From assembly GCF_964030975.1 (NCBI RefSeq), contig NZ_CAXIQH010000001.1, forward strand, positions 868,001 through 932,000: 64,000 nt of DNA. Reading direction: 5' to 3'. Source of the stretch: Tisiphia sp964030975. Its GTDB lineage: Bacteria; Pseudomonadota; Alphaproteobacteria; Rickettsiales; Rickettsiaceae. Both the position numbers and the translations under genes were made by a program. Numbering within the stretch: the stretch's first letter is position 1; every line of letters starts with the position of its first letter. Shown piece after piece: positions 33,380 through 42,770 of this stretch. The notes beneath the pieces are model-generated. The model was not told the origin of the DNA, did no database searches, and saw only the letters and a program-made list of their open reading frames with translations.

Positions 33380-34066
33380 ATGCTTAATCACTCTATGAAT
33401 TTATCTGCCTCTTCTGAGAATGATGATATAACTAAAAAATCTTATAATTTATATTTTGCAGGTCCCTTATTTACTAATAAGGATCTTATAGGTAATTTAT
33501 ATTTATCTTTGGCATTAGAAGAGGCGTCTAATGGTAAGTATAAATGTATATTGCCCCAAAATTTAGAACAAAGAGATGCCCACGCTCAACATATAAAAAA
33601 TAATGATTTAAAACAAGTAAAAGAAACTGATGGGGGTATATTTAGTTTTGACGGTTCGGAGCTAGATACTGGTACAGTAGCGGAATTTATTCACAGTAAA
33701 TTTTTAGATAAACCTGCAGTATTATATAGAAGTGATATTAGATCTGGTGGCAATGATCACAGAACAAATTCTGATCCTTGGAACCTGATGCTATCGAATT
33801 ATCCCCGCACTAAAGTTGTTATTATTGAGGATGTAGTAATAAAATATCAAGATTTATATAAGCAATATTCAGGTGATACGCACAGTATAGCGAAAGCATT
33901 ATCTCTTCTTATAGTTACACCTATTGTTGAGGCATTAGATGAAGTGTTTGCTATACCTCCACTAATCTCACATAGGAGCTTAGAGAAAAAAACAATATAT
34001 GAGCATTTTGATATATTTAATGATTTACACAATGATGGAGACCATCCAAAACCAGAGGGTATGTGA
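33380..34066 (+). CDS. Nucleoside 2-deoxyribosyltransferase-like protein
   Basis: The 228-residue protein has the nucleoside deoxyribosyltransferase fold markers: NLYFAGPLFTNKD near residue 27, an acidic DGGIFSFDGSELDTGT segment near residue 85, and KPAVLYRSDIRSGG near residue 112. Family enzymes exchange bases between deoxynucleosides; related domains also serve as NAD- or nucleotide-consuming effectors in some defence systems. No reverse transcriptase, toxin-antitoxin partner or other defence gene adjoins it; it lies between two insertion sequences. A metabolic salvage role is the simplest inference. Confidence 0.7.
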   Translation: MLNHSMNLSASSENDDITKKSYNLYFAGPLFTNKDLIGNLYLSLALEEASNGKYKCILPQNLEQRDAHAQHIKNNDLKQVKETDGGIFSFDGSELDTGTVAEFIHSKFLDKPAVLYRSDIRSGGNDHRTNSDPWNLMLSNYPRTKVVIIEDVVIKYQDLYKQYSGDTHSIAKALSLLIVTPIVEALDEVFAIPPLISHRSLEKKTIYEHFDIFNDLHNDGDHPKPEGM

Positions 34067-34167
34067 AGTCCATGTAGGGGGGTAATGGATAACCTCTTTT
34101 TTTTCCGAAAAGCTTAGAATCCAGGTCATAAGTTAATTTTCTTATAAACTACATCAACAATATGGTG

Positions 34168-35817
34168 GGCTATATAGTCTCCCCGTCAAAAGTCTAGAAG
34201 GATAATATATAATATGGTTAGCGGGTAAAAATATCTAGATAATCCATAAGAAAATGCTATAATATTGGCAGAAACCTTATGGATTGTATGAATTATGCCG
34301 ATAGAAGATATAATAAAATCCCAAAAACAAGGACAGCTTTTTGGTTATAAATTGACCGAAGAATTAAACCCTAATAACAAGTTATATAAATTAAGATCGT
34401 TAATAAATTGGACTGTTTTAGAGGAATGGTTATTGACAAATGTTAATATCAAGAAATTTGGTAGGAATCGCAGATGTCACAGGTTATTACTTGGAGTAAC
34501 TATGCTGCAAGCGATGTATAACCTGTCAGATGCTGCAGCTGAAGAAGAGCTGAGAGAGAACGTATATTGGCAATATTTTTGTGGTTGGGAATATTTGCAG
34601 AAAGATGCTGAGATATCAGAAGCTAGTATACGAAGGTTTCGTGCTATATTAGGGGAAGAAGGATATAATGAGATATTAAAAGAATTAACAAGAATTGGTT
34701 GCAAAGTCGGAGTGCTTAAAAAAAAAGACTTAGCATCGATAATCGTTGATACTACAGTACAAATTAAGAATATTAAGTATCCTCATGATGTGTATTTGAT
34801 GGATAAGGCAAGAATAGAGCTAGTAAAGTTATGTCATACTTTAGGCATTAAGTTACATGAGACATATGCCAAGCAATATAAAAAAGACATAGTAAAATTA
34901 TGGAAATATAAGGATAATAGTAAAGCCAAAAAACGTAAGAAGGTAATGCAACATTTAAAGATATTGCTGGGTCGTTTAATAAGAATATGTCAGCGAGAAA
35001 TAGCAAAAACAAAGTTAAGTTTGTCATTAAAGCAGCAAGAAATACTAAATAAGATTAAAAAGATTCAGGCACAATCTATACTGAGTAAAGCAGAGAAAGA
35101 GCGATATAAGGAGGATAATAAAGTATTATATAGTTTTCACGCACCGGAGGTAGAGTGCATAGGTAAAGGGAAATTAAACAAACCCTATGAGTTTGGTAAC
35201 AAGGTTTCGATAGCAGTAAGTGGTCGAGGTAATTTTGTATTAGCGGCCAAATCATTTCATGGCAATCCATATGATGGTCATACATTATCGCAGACTGTAG
35301 AGGTTGTAAAGAAATTAACAGGAGTGGGAATAGCCAGGACATTTGTTGATTTAGGCTATAAGGGGAATAATTTTAAAGAAAAAGACAAGGTGTATAGCCC
35401 ATATTGCAAGAAGAAGCTATCCTCAGATGATAAGGCAATGATCAAGAGAAGAAGTGCTATAGAGCCGATAATAGGACACCTTAAGCATTATGGTAGAGTT
35501 GGCAGAAATTACTTAAAAGGAGTAATAGGAGATATAATAAATCCGTTAATTTCCGCTGTAGGATTGAACTTACGGTGTATTGGTAATCACCTTCTCAAAA
35601 CAAATTTTTCTACATAAAAATGACTCAATAAAAGAAAATTAATCAAACGATTACAAAATCGTTAACAAATCATCGTGCAAAAAATTTCTAGAAATCATCT
35701 TTTTATATTAAAAATTTACATCAAAAGAATTAAACTCTAAAATTTTATACAAAAAATTTTTTGCTAAGCTGCTAATTTTTTAATTTTTTGCACTTTTGAC
35801 GGGGAGACTATATAGCC
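34168..35817 (+). mobile_element. IS5-family insertion sequence, apparently intact
   Basis: The ends carry GGCTATATAGTCTCCCCGTC (34168-34187, continuing AAAAGT to 34193) and the exact inverse at 35792-35817. If the repeat proper begins GTCTCCCC, both sides are flanked by TATATA, a possible 6-base target duplication, but the sequence is palindromic and the exact border is uncertain. A subterminal inverted ATCCATAAG/CTTATGGAT pair precedes the transposase. Similar ends occur at 48738-49165 and near 58785. Confidence 0.8.
34295..35617 (+). CDS. IS5-family DDE transposase
   Basis: The 440-residue transposase is uninterrupted. The first catalytic Asp is in IIVDTTVQIKNIKYP (about residue 150), the second in TFVDLGYKGN (about 352), and the Glu in AIEPIIGHLKHYGR (about 393), giving the D-D-E triad and the YREK-like C-terminal signature of the IS5 group. 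The N-terminus LNWTVLEEW-like INWTVLEEWLL is also typical. It is centred between perfect terminal repeats, so this element could be active. Confidence 0.87.
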   Translation: MPIEDIIKSQKQGQLFGYKLTEELNPNNKLYKLRSLINWTVLEEWLLTNVNIKKFGRNRRCHRLLLGVTMLQAMYNLSDAAAEEELRENVYWQYFCGWEYLQKDAEISEASIRRFRAILGEEGYNEILKELTRIGCKVGVLKKKDLASIIVDTTVQIKNIKYPHDVYLMDKARIELVKLCHTLGIKLHETYAKQYKKDIVKLWKYKDNSKAKKRKKVMQHLKILLGRLIRICQREIAKTKLSLSLKQQEILNKIKKIQAQSILSKAEKERYKEDNKVLYSFHAPEVECIGKGKLNKPYEFGNKVSIAVSGRGNFVLAAKSFHGNPYDGHTLSQTVEVVKKLTGVGIARTFVDLGYKGNNFKEKDKVYSPYCKKKLSSDDKAMIKRRSAIEPIIGHLKHYGRVGRNYLKGVIGDIINPLISAVGLNLRCIGNHLLKTNFST

Positions 35818-36078
35818 AATATTATGTTATTAGTTATTACAAACTTGTTTAGTCGTATTTTTATATAGACTAGCAATATATAGTACTCATTTCTAGGTTT
35901 CAACACTCTAATAATAATTCATGACTTATTATTGGATTTTCTTAAGCGGATACCATTGTATCCGCTACATCCCCATCAACGAAAAATCTAGCATTAACTT
36001 TTCTATGGCTGCTCGTTTATCTGTAGCATTTCCAAACCCAAGCCTTTAATACTGACTTAATCTTCACCAACGGTATGA
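35818..36078. other. Gap with a small coding relic
   Basis: On the minus strand, 36038 to 35965 reads FGNATDKRAAIEKLMLDFSL and MGM then stops, which looks like the tail of a lost gene. The stop lies in a 9-bp hairpin (AGCGGATAC/GTATCCGCT, 35945-35966). Nothing else is recognised. Confidence 0.35.
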
Positions 36079-36218
36079 TATAGTGAAACCTATTGAATTA
36101 GGTGATACAGACTTTGTGTTAACCTTGCGAAAGCAGGTATCTAGATTCCCGCCTTCGCGGGAATGACAACTTACAATCGTTATGTTCTTTATCACCTAAT
36201 CCTATGAGCATAACTATA
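36079..36218 (+). mobile_element. MITE-A copy 7
   Basis: Full-length copy with standard ends and the GTGTTAACCTTGCG interior variant. It is flanked by TA on both sides. Confidence 0.9.
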
Positions 36219-36240
36219 TCTGAAATTCCAGAAAAATATT

Positions 36241-36286
36241 AGTCGGGTAACAGAGAGAATGGTAACATTTTCTCTGTTACCCGACT
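36241..36286. repeat. Strong near-perfect hairpin
   Basis: AGTCGGGTAACAGAGAGAA (36241-36259) faces TTTTCTCTGTTACCCGACT (36268-36286) with a short loop and a single mismatch. It lies alone between two MITE-A copies. It does not match any other repeat in the window; it may be a terminator or the remnant of another element. Confidence 0.7.
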
Positions 36287-36435
36287 ATTGATGTTCCCCA
36301 TATTAAAATATTACTGCACATATATGCTTAAATTAAAAATAAAGATAGTTTTTTCCTAATTATCTACCATATCATTACCCAAAAAATTAACAATAATATC
36401 AAATAATGTGAACCAAAGGAAACTATAAAATCAGT

Positions 36436-36575
36436 TATAGTTATGCCTATAGGATTAGGTGATAAAGAACATAACTATTGTAAGTTGTCATTCCCGCGTA
36501 GGCGGGAATCTAGATACCTGCTTTCGCAGGTATGACACAAAGTTTGTATCACCTAATTCAATAGGTTTCACTATA
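36436..36575 (-). mobile_element. MITE-A copy 8
   Basis: Full-length copy in reverse orientation, TATAGTTATGCC to GGTTTCACTATA. It lies about 220 bases after copy 7, in the gap upstream of the autotransporter gene. The remaining gap to 36945 shows nothing beyond AT-rich sequence. Confidence 0.9.
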
Positions 36576-36945
36576 ATATGAGTTAGGTATTTTGGGCAAT
36601 GCGGTAGAATGTTGATAAATTTACAACTTAGAGGATATAAATATAATCTTTTATTAAATATTTAGTATATACAATTGTAGGTTACTGTTACAATCATTAA
36701 TTAGGTAATGATGACGTAAAGATTTTTATGTGAATTTATCAGATTGGTGTCAAAAGATCTGTCGGTTCAACTTTTTTGACACAAAAACTAAGTTTAAAAA
36801 ATGAGAAGGGGTAGTTATTTAAAATATTATTAATCAATGGCATTCATTTGGAGGGTGTTTTTTGTGCAAGTGGAGTGATTCAGTGCAAATTAGGGTAAAT
36901 TATACCATTCCAAACAAAGCCATTCAACAATGGAGAAGATTACAT

Positions 36946-39900
36946 ATGAATTCAAGAATAAGCATGTTATTCAATGTTGGGTTAGCACAATTAGTATTAA
37001 TCAGTGCATGTAAAACTGAAGGTAGCGGTTCACCGCGTGTCAAGCTTGGTGAATCTAGAACATCATCGGGAATTCTCACTAGTAGCAATATTGTAAACTT
37101 AAATGCATCATTGTATGATAGAGAATTAGATTCAGAAAACATTCCACCACCGAAAGCAAACATTCCACCACCTAAAGGTTTTAGTAAATCTAGATCATCA
37201 TCGGGAATTCTCACTAGTAGCAATATTGTAAACTTAAATGCATCATTGTATGATAGAGAATTAGATTCAGAAAACATTCCGCCACCTAAAGCAAACATTC
37301 CACCACCTAAAGGTTTTAGTAAATCTAGATCATCATCGGGAATTCTCACTAGTAGCAATATTGTAAACTTAAATGCATCATTGTATGATGGAGAATTAGA
37401 TTCAGAAAACATTCCACCACCAGGGGTAAGTCCAAATAAATCTAGCTATGGTGCATACTTTAAATCTGAGGGTGGCAGTCCACCAAGGGTCAAAACTGAT
37501 AAATCTAAATCACCATTGAGAATTCTTACTGTTGGGAATACTGTAAATGAGTTTGAGCCAAATGACACTTTGTCTCAAAAAGCAAATGTTTCGTTACCCT
37601 TAGATTCATCATTGTCTGATGAAGAATTAGATTCAGAAAACATTCCACCACCCAAAGATTCAAGTGTTTCAAGTCCAAATAAATCTAGCTATGGTGCATA
37701 CTTTAAATCTGAGGGTGGCAGTCCACCAAGGGTCAAAACTGATAAATCTAAATCACCATTGAGAATTCTTACTGTTGGGAATACTGTAAATGAGTTTGAG
37801 CCAAATGACACTTTGTCTCAAAAAGCAAATGTTTCATTAAACTTAGATGCATCATTGTCTGATGAAGAATTAGATTCAGAAAACATTCCATCACCCAAAG
37901 ATTCAAGTGTTTCAAGTCCAAATAAATCTAGCTATGGTGCATACTTTAAATCTGAGGGTGGCAGTCCACCAAGGGGCAAAACTGATAAATCTAAATCACC
38001 ATTGAGAATTCTTACTGTTGGGAATACTGTAAATGAGTTTGAGCCAAATGACACTTTGTCTCAAAAAGCAAATGTTTCGTTACCCTTAGATGCATCATTG
38101 TCTGATGGAGAATTAGATTCAGAAAACATTCCACCACCAGGGGTAAGTCCAAATAAATCTAGCTATGGTGCATACTTTAAATCTGAGGGTGGCAGTCCAC
38201 CAAGGGTCAAAACTGATAAATCTAAATCACCATCGAAAATTCTTACTAATAGGAATACTGTAAATGAATTTGAGCCAAATGACACTCAATCTCAAAAAGC
38301 AAATGTTTCGTTACCCTTAGATTCATCATTGTATGATAGAGAATTAGATTCAGAAAACATTCCACCACCAGGGGTAAGTCCAAATAAATCTAGCTATGGT
38401 GCATACTTTAAATCTGAGGATAGCAGTCCACCAAGGGTCAAAACTGATAAATCTAAATCACCATTGAGAATTCTTACTGGTGGGAATACTGTAAATGAAT
38501 TTGAGCCAAATGACACTCAGCCTCAAAAAGCAAATGTTTCATTAAACTTAGATGCATCATTGTATGATGGAGAATTAGATTCAGAAAACATTCCACCACC
38601 AGGGGTAAGTCCAAATAAATCTAGCTATGGTGCATACTTTAAATCTGAGGGTGGCAGTCCACCAAGGGTCAAAACTGATAAATCTAAATCACCATCGAAA
38701 ATTCTTACTAATAGGAATACTGTAAATGAATTTGAGCCAAATGACACTTTGTCTCAAAAAACAAATGTTTCGTTACCCTTAGATTCATCATTGTCTGATG
38801 GAGAATTAGATTCAGAAAACATTCCACCACCTAAAGGGGTAAGTCCAAATAAATCTAGCTATGGTGCATACTTTAAATCTGAGGATAGCAGTTTACCAAG
38901 TGCCAAAGCTGATAAATCTATATTACAGATGGAAGTTCTCACTAATACTAGTACTGTGGATAAGTTTAACCTAAATGACACTCAATCTCAAAAAACAAAT
39001 GTTCTATCAAGCTTAAATACATCATTGTCTGATGGAGAATTAGATTCAGAAAACATTTCACCTAAAGGGTCAAGTAGTTTAAGTCTAAAGCAATTCAGCT
39101 ATAATTCATACTTTGCATTTAAGACAGATGTAGATGAGAATAGAAGCCCCTCATTATTAACGCAAGAATACACGAGATCAACGCCAGAGCTGTCTACAAT
39201 TGTCCAGCAGAAATCACATAAAGTAAGGTATCCATTTCAAGAAGTAAATCAATTATTAGATGAACATAATTATACAGAAAGGCAAAGCTCTGGATTACAA
39301 GAAATATCAGAAGAAGTACTTCTTTTGGGAAAAAAAAGAAATTCATCTATAGAAGAAAGCAAGTTATTTAGAGAAAGAGTAGATAAATCTATAGAAGAAA
39401 TAAAACAAGCTGGAGTAATAACACGGAATCCTAGTGCAAAAGTAAATAACTCATCAAAAGAGAATATACCAGGTATTATTGCAGCAACATCTAGTACAAA
39501 GGTAAAACGATGGGATGCAATTAGTCCATTGTCATCATACCAAAATAGTGGTACTAATCTTGGTAGTTCTCCAACTACTAGTCCTGCTAAACTCGCTACA
39601 TCAACACCTGCTAAGGTTCCACCAAATCTTGTGCTATCACCTTCTAATAATTCTCAATCAGATGCGTTCAGAGATTGTAGAGATAGTCGTGATCCTATCC
39701 TTGAATCTCCTATTAAGGATGTAACGACGAGTACTTCTAATAAAAAAAACAGTTCATCTAATATAAGTAGAGTATTAAGCCCATTATTCAATAATAATGG
39801 TTCAAAGAACACAGACTTGCTAAGTACAGATAATCAGCTCCAAAAAATAAAACCTCAGGAGGATGAAGAACAAGAATTAATTCTTGAATTCAACAATCTT

Positions 39901-42297
39901 AGTATTACTGAGCCTCCTGACTTAGGAACATCAAGCAGAGGAGCAGAACCGCTAATATTGCCAACAACATCAACGATGCCCAATACCCATCATCGGAATC
40001 AATTGAAGGAATTAAAACAAAAGCATAAAGATAATGAGTTTAAACAAGCAATGAAAAGACAAGAACAGAGGAAGAAAGATGAAACTAGAATAGAAGCTAA
40101 AATAACAGCAGATAAGAAGCAGGTGCTGGATATGGTGAAACAAATGAATAAGGAGCAGAGACAGCAGGCACGAGCTGAGCAGAATAATAGGGCAATTGAC
40201 CGACAACCTATTGTTCCTAAGCCGGTTGTTCAACAACCATTAACTCCTGCAACTAATAGAATTCCTGATGCTGCATTTACTCAAAACAATATTGAACCAA
40301 GCATAGTGCTAGATGAAGAGGGGTGGACTAAAGTAGAAAGTAAAGCCCAGAGAAAATTTAGGAAAGATATTGCCAAACTAGCAAAATTACAAGAAAAGTT
40401 AGTAGTGGAGCAGAATCATAGAATAATTGACCAACGACCTATTGTTGCTCAGCCGACAGCTCAACAATTATTAGCTCCTGCAACTAATAAAACTCCTGAT
40501 GTTGCATGTACTCAAAACAATATTGAACCAAACATAGTGTCAGATGGAAATGAAGGAGAGTGGAAGGAAGTAGTAAGTAAAAAACAAAAGAGACTCAATA
40601 AGAATATTGCCAAACTAGCAGAATTACAAAAAGAGTCAGCAGTGGAACAGAATAATGGAGCAATTAACCAGCAACCTATTGTTCCTAAGCAGGTTGCTCA
40701 ACAACTATTAACTCCTGAAACTAATAAAATTTCTGATGCTACATTTGTTCAAAATAATACGGGATCAAGCATAGTGCCAGTTCAAGGTGAACAACAGGAA
40801 ATGGTACGTAAAAAGCGGAAGAAACGCAACAAGAGGAATACTGAAAAACAAGTAAACGCACAGCCAGAACAAGTAGTAGTACAAAAAAAAGAAAACTCAA
40901 ATCAAAATTTAGAATCAGAAAAGAAAGAAGCAATAGAAGTACAAAAAAAAGAAAACTCAAATCAAAATTTAGAATCAGAAAAGAAAGAAGCAATAGAAGT
41001 ACAAAAAAAAGAAAACTCAAATCAAAATTTAGAATCAGAAAAGAAAGAAGCAATAGAAGTACAAAAAAAAGAAAACTCAAATCAAAATTTAGAATCAGAA
41101 GAGAAAGAAGCAATAGGAGTACAAAAAAAAGAAAACTCAAATCAAAATTTAGAATCAGAAGAGAAAGAAGCAATAGAAGTACAAAAAAAAGAAGACTCAA
41201 GCTCAAAATCAGAAACACCATCGAGTCCAGTGTTACAGTCAAATATACCAGCTGACAACGATACTGCTTCTCGTAACAACAACGATGAATTAATATTGCA
41301 AGAACAGGTAAAAGCATTAGAACAACAAACAGTAGAAGTACAAAAACAAGTAACTTCAGCAACAATAAATTCAGTAGTGTCAGTTTTTGATTTTATAGAA
41401 CAGTCTGTTCAATCAAGATTCCACCAATTTGATCTTGCAGTTCTTGGCTCTGGTGATGAAGATAATGTTATGTCTAAAAATGTCTGGATTAGTGGTACGA
41501 TTGGAACAGCTAAGTATAATGGTTACAATGTGTTAAGTAGATATACCGGCAGAACTAGGGCTGCAACTATAGGGGGTGATATAGAGCTGCAAGGTGGTAG
41601 TATTATAGGAGGAGCTTATAACTATGTCCTATCTAACTTTAAATACAAGAATCGTACCGACAAAGTTGCTGCCCACGCCCACGTAATATCTATATATGGT
41701 CAAACTAATTTGTCTGATAAATTAATACTACAAGGCGTTCTTTCCTTTGCTTTTGGTAATGTTTCTGCAAAAATACCAGTACAAAAGCAGTTGGCTAAGG
41801 CTAAATTTGCTAATACTTCATATAGTAGTAAGGTAGTAGTTGCTCACAAGTCGCAGGTTGGTAAAGTATTAATTACGCCAAATATTGGACTAAAGTACGG
41901 AGGATACAATATTGCGGGATATAATGAAAGCTTTGAAGCACAAAGTCTCTCGGTCGCTGCTACTAATGACAGGAGGGCTTCTGGGATTATAGGGTTTGAA
42001 GCAGTTATACCAATGAAGATCAATGATACTACCCAGGTGATTCCTGGATTGCATATAGAAGGCGAGAGGTTTTTGCATAATAAGCAACAGAAGGTTCGTA
42101 TGCAGATAACGTCAGGTTCCAATAGAAGAGAGGAAGTATTGCTACTTGAAAAACCTGCTAAATACAACTACAAAATTGGCGGAACTATTACTCTAAAACG
42201 TGGGGCAACAGAAATTATGGCAGTATATGATTATTTAGCTTCTAATAATAAATACTCTAGCCATCAAGGTTCGGTGAAGTTGAGAGTATCATTTTAA
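36946..42297 (+). CDS. Giant Sca-like autotransporter with three tandem-repeat arrays
   Basis: Starting at ATG 36946 (GGAG 10 bases upstream), the product has ~1783 residues; an in-frame TTG at 36862 with GGAGGG would add 28. The N-terminus ends in LVLISAC, a plausible lipobox. Then come three ~46-residue units (SGILTSSNIVNLNASLYD..ENIPPPK), seven ~78-residue units (PNKSSYGAYFKSE..DELDSENIPPP-type), a lysine/glutamine-rich region with three ~75-residue units (VEQNNxxIxQxPIV), and five 20-residue units beginning VQKKENSNQNLES. The last ~290 residues are an autotransporter beta barrel ending in aromatic RVSF. Nine of ten DSENI motifs precede a proline cluster, recalling actin-nucleator or adhesin repeats, but function is unknown. 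Confidence 0.87.
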   Translation: MNSRISMLFNVGLAQLVLISACKTEGSGSPRVKLGESRTSSGILTSSNIVNLNASLYDRELDSENIPPPKANIPPPKGFSKSRSSSGILTSSNIVNLNASLYDRELDSENIPPPKANIPPPKGFSKSRSSSGILTSSNIVNLNASLYDGELDSENIPPPGVSPNKSSYGAYFKSEGGSPPRVKTDKSKSPLRILTVGNTVNEFEPNDTLSQKANVSLPLDSSLSDEELDSENIPPPKDSSVSSPNKSSYGAYFKSEGGSPPRVKTDKSKSPLRILTVGNTVNEFEPNDTLSQKANVSLNLDASLSDEELDSENIPSPKDSSVSSPNKSSYGAYFKSEGGSPPRGKTDKSKSPLRILTVGNTVNEFEPNDTLSQKANVSLPLDASLSDGELDSENIPPPGVSPNKSSYGAYFKSEGGSPPRVKTDKSKSPSKILTNRNTVNEFEPNDTQSQKANVSLPLDSSLYDRELDSENIPPPGVSPNKSSYGAYFKSEDSSPPRVKTDKSKSPLRILTGGNTVNEFEPNDTQPQKANVSLNLDASLYDGELDSENIPPPGVSPNKSSYGAYFKSEGGSPPRVKTDKSKSPSKILTNRNTVNEFEPNDTLSQKTNVSLPLDSSLSDGELDSENIPPPKGVSPNKSSYGAYFKSEDSSLPSAKADKSILQMEVLTNTSTVDKFNLNDTQSQKTNVLSSLNTSLSDGELDSENISPKGSSSLSLKQFSYNSYFAFKTDVDENRSPSLLTQEYTRSTPELSTIVQQKSHKVRYPFQEVNQLLDEHNYTERQSSGLQEISEEVLLLGKKRNSSIEESKLFRERVDKSIEEIKQAGVITRNPSAKVNNSSKENIPGIIAATSSTKVKRWDAISPLSSYQNSGTNLGSSPTTSPAKLATSTPAKVPPNLVLSPSNNSQSDAFRDCRDSRDPILESPIKDVTTSTSNKKNSSSNISRVLSPLFNNNGSKNTDLLSTDNQLQKIKPQEDEEQELILEFNNLSITEPPDLGTSSRGAEPLILPTTSTMPNTHHRNQLKELKQKHKDNEFKQAMKRQEQRKKDETRIEAKITADKKQVLDMVKQMNKEQRQQARAEQNNRAIDRQPIVPKPVVQQPLTPATNRIPDAAFTQNNIEPSIVLDEEGWTKVESKAQRKFRKDIAKLAKLQEKLVVEQNHRIIDQRPIVAQPTAQQLLAPATNKTPDVACTQNNIEPNIVSDGNEGEWKEVVSKKQKRLNKNIAKLAELQKESAVEQNNGAINQQPIVPKQVAQQLLTPETNKISDATFVQNNTGSSIVPVQGEQQEMVRKKRKKRNKRNTEKQVNAQPEQVVVQKKENSNQNLESEKKEAIEVQKKENSNQNLESEKKEAIEVQKKENSNQNLESEKKEAIEVQKKENSNQNLESEEKEAIGVQKKENSNQNLESEEKEAIEVQKKEDSSSKSETPSSPVLQSNIPADNDTASRNNNDELILQEQVKALEQQTVEVQKQVTSATINSVVSVFDFIEQSVQSRFHQFDLAVLGSGDEDNVMSKNVWISGTIGTAKYNGYNVLSRYTGRTRAATIGGDIELQGGSIIGGAYNYVLSNFKYKNRTDKVAAHAHVISIYGQTNLSDKLILQGVLSFAFGNVSAKIPVQKQLAKAKFANTSYSSKVVVAHKSQVGKVLITPNIGLKYGGYNIAGYNESFEAQSLSVAATNDRRASGIIGFEAVIPMKINDTTQVIPGLHIEGERFLHNKQQKVRMQITSGSNRREEVLLLEKPAKYNYKIGGTITLKRGATEIMAVYDYLASNNKYSSHQGSVKLRVSF
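37049..37420 (+). repeat. Intragenic tandem array 1 (~138-bp units x3)
   Basis: Three nearly identical units begin at TCTAGAxCATCATCGGGAAT and end in the AACATTCCACCACC motif. They encode the first repeats of the autotransporter. The near identity at the DNA level implies recent duplication or gene conversion. Confidence 0.85.
37424..39060 (+). repeat. Intragenic tandem array 2 (~234-bp units x7)
   Basis: Seven units start AGTCCAAATAAATCTAGCTA and end with GAAAACATTCCACCACC; the seventh has diverged. Small differences (GGG/GAT, TTG/TCG) are shared between non-adjacent units, the pattern of shuffling by recombination. Copy number is likely to vary between strains. Confidence 0.87.
40880..41195 (+). 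repeat. Intragenic tandem array 3 (60-bp units x5 plus a partial)
   Basis: Units begin GTACAAAAAAAAGAAAACTC and encode 20-residue repeats rich in Lys, Glu, Asn and Gln. They are near-identical. The A8 runs make frameshifts by slippage possible, which would switch off the downstream barrel domain. Confidence 0.87.
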
Positions 42298-42319
42298 CCT
42301 GGGTTAGTAGAGGTCATGA

Positions 42320-42459
42320 TATAGTTATGCTCATAGGATTAGGTGATAAAGAACATAACGATTGTAAGTTGTCATTCCCGCGAAGGCGGGAATCTAGATA
42401 CCTGCTTTCGCAGGTATGACACAAAGTTTGTATCACCTAATTCAATAGGTTTCACTATA
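42320..42459 (-). mobile_element. MITE-A copy 9
   Basis: Full-length copy in reverse orientation, 22 bases after the autotransporter stop. The remainder of the 42298-42770 gap shows only AT-rich sequence; TCTAACTTTTGATAGCTGTGA near 42748 resembles a phrase found at 8670 and 53685. Confidence 0.9.
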
Positions 42460-42770
42460 TAATTCAGAAAATATTCTACGCTAAGGTAATATAAATTGTA
42501 TCATCCTTCATATGTAATATAATGTTATCTCCTGCTATTAGATGAAGGTTCTGACGAAATAATGACTCTAGTGCCACCCCCTAATTTAGTACGTATAACT
42601 TCCATAATATCTTTGTTTAGTATACCTTTATTATTTATAAGTGTCAGATATTGTTGTTTCAGTATCTCTTTAAATCGTTCGTTTCTAAGAGTAATTTATT
42701 CTTGGTATAAAAAATGAAAAAAGCAACCTAAAACCCGTTCTACTTTCTAACTTTTGATAGCTGTGACCTA

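Noticed and set aside
33380..34066. Retron-type defence system built around the deoxyribosyltransferase-like gene
   Set aside because: No reverse transcriptase and no structured non-coding RNA is found within several kilobases on either side.
40880..41195. Regular 60-bp repeats that could be taken for a CRISPR array
   Set aside because: The units are directly abutting, have no unique spacers and stay in frame as 20-residue protein repeats inside the autotransporter gene.
40739..41365. Long leucine/valine-rich open frame on the minus strand
   Set aside because: It is the mirror of the low-complexity Lys/Glu/Gln repeats on the plus strand and has no independent evidence; similar mirrors occur at 36924-37412 and 43309-43665.
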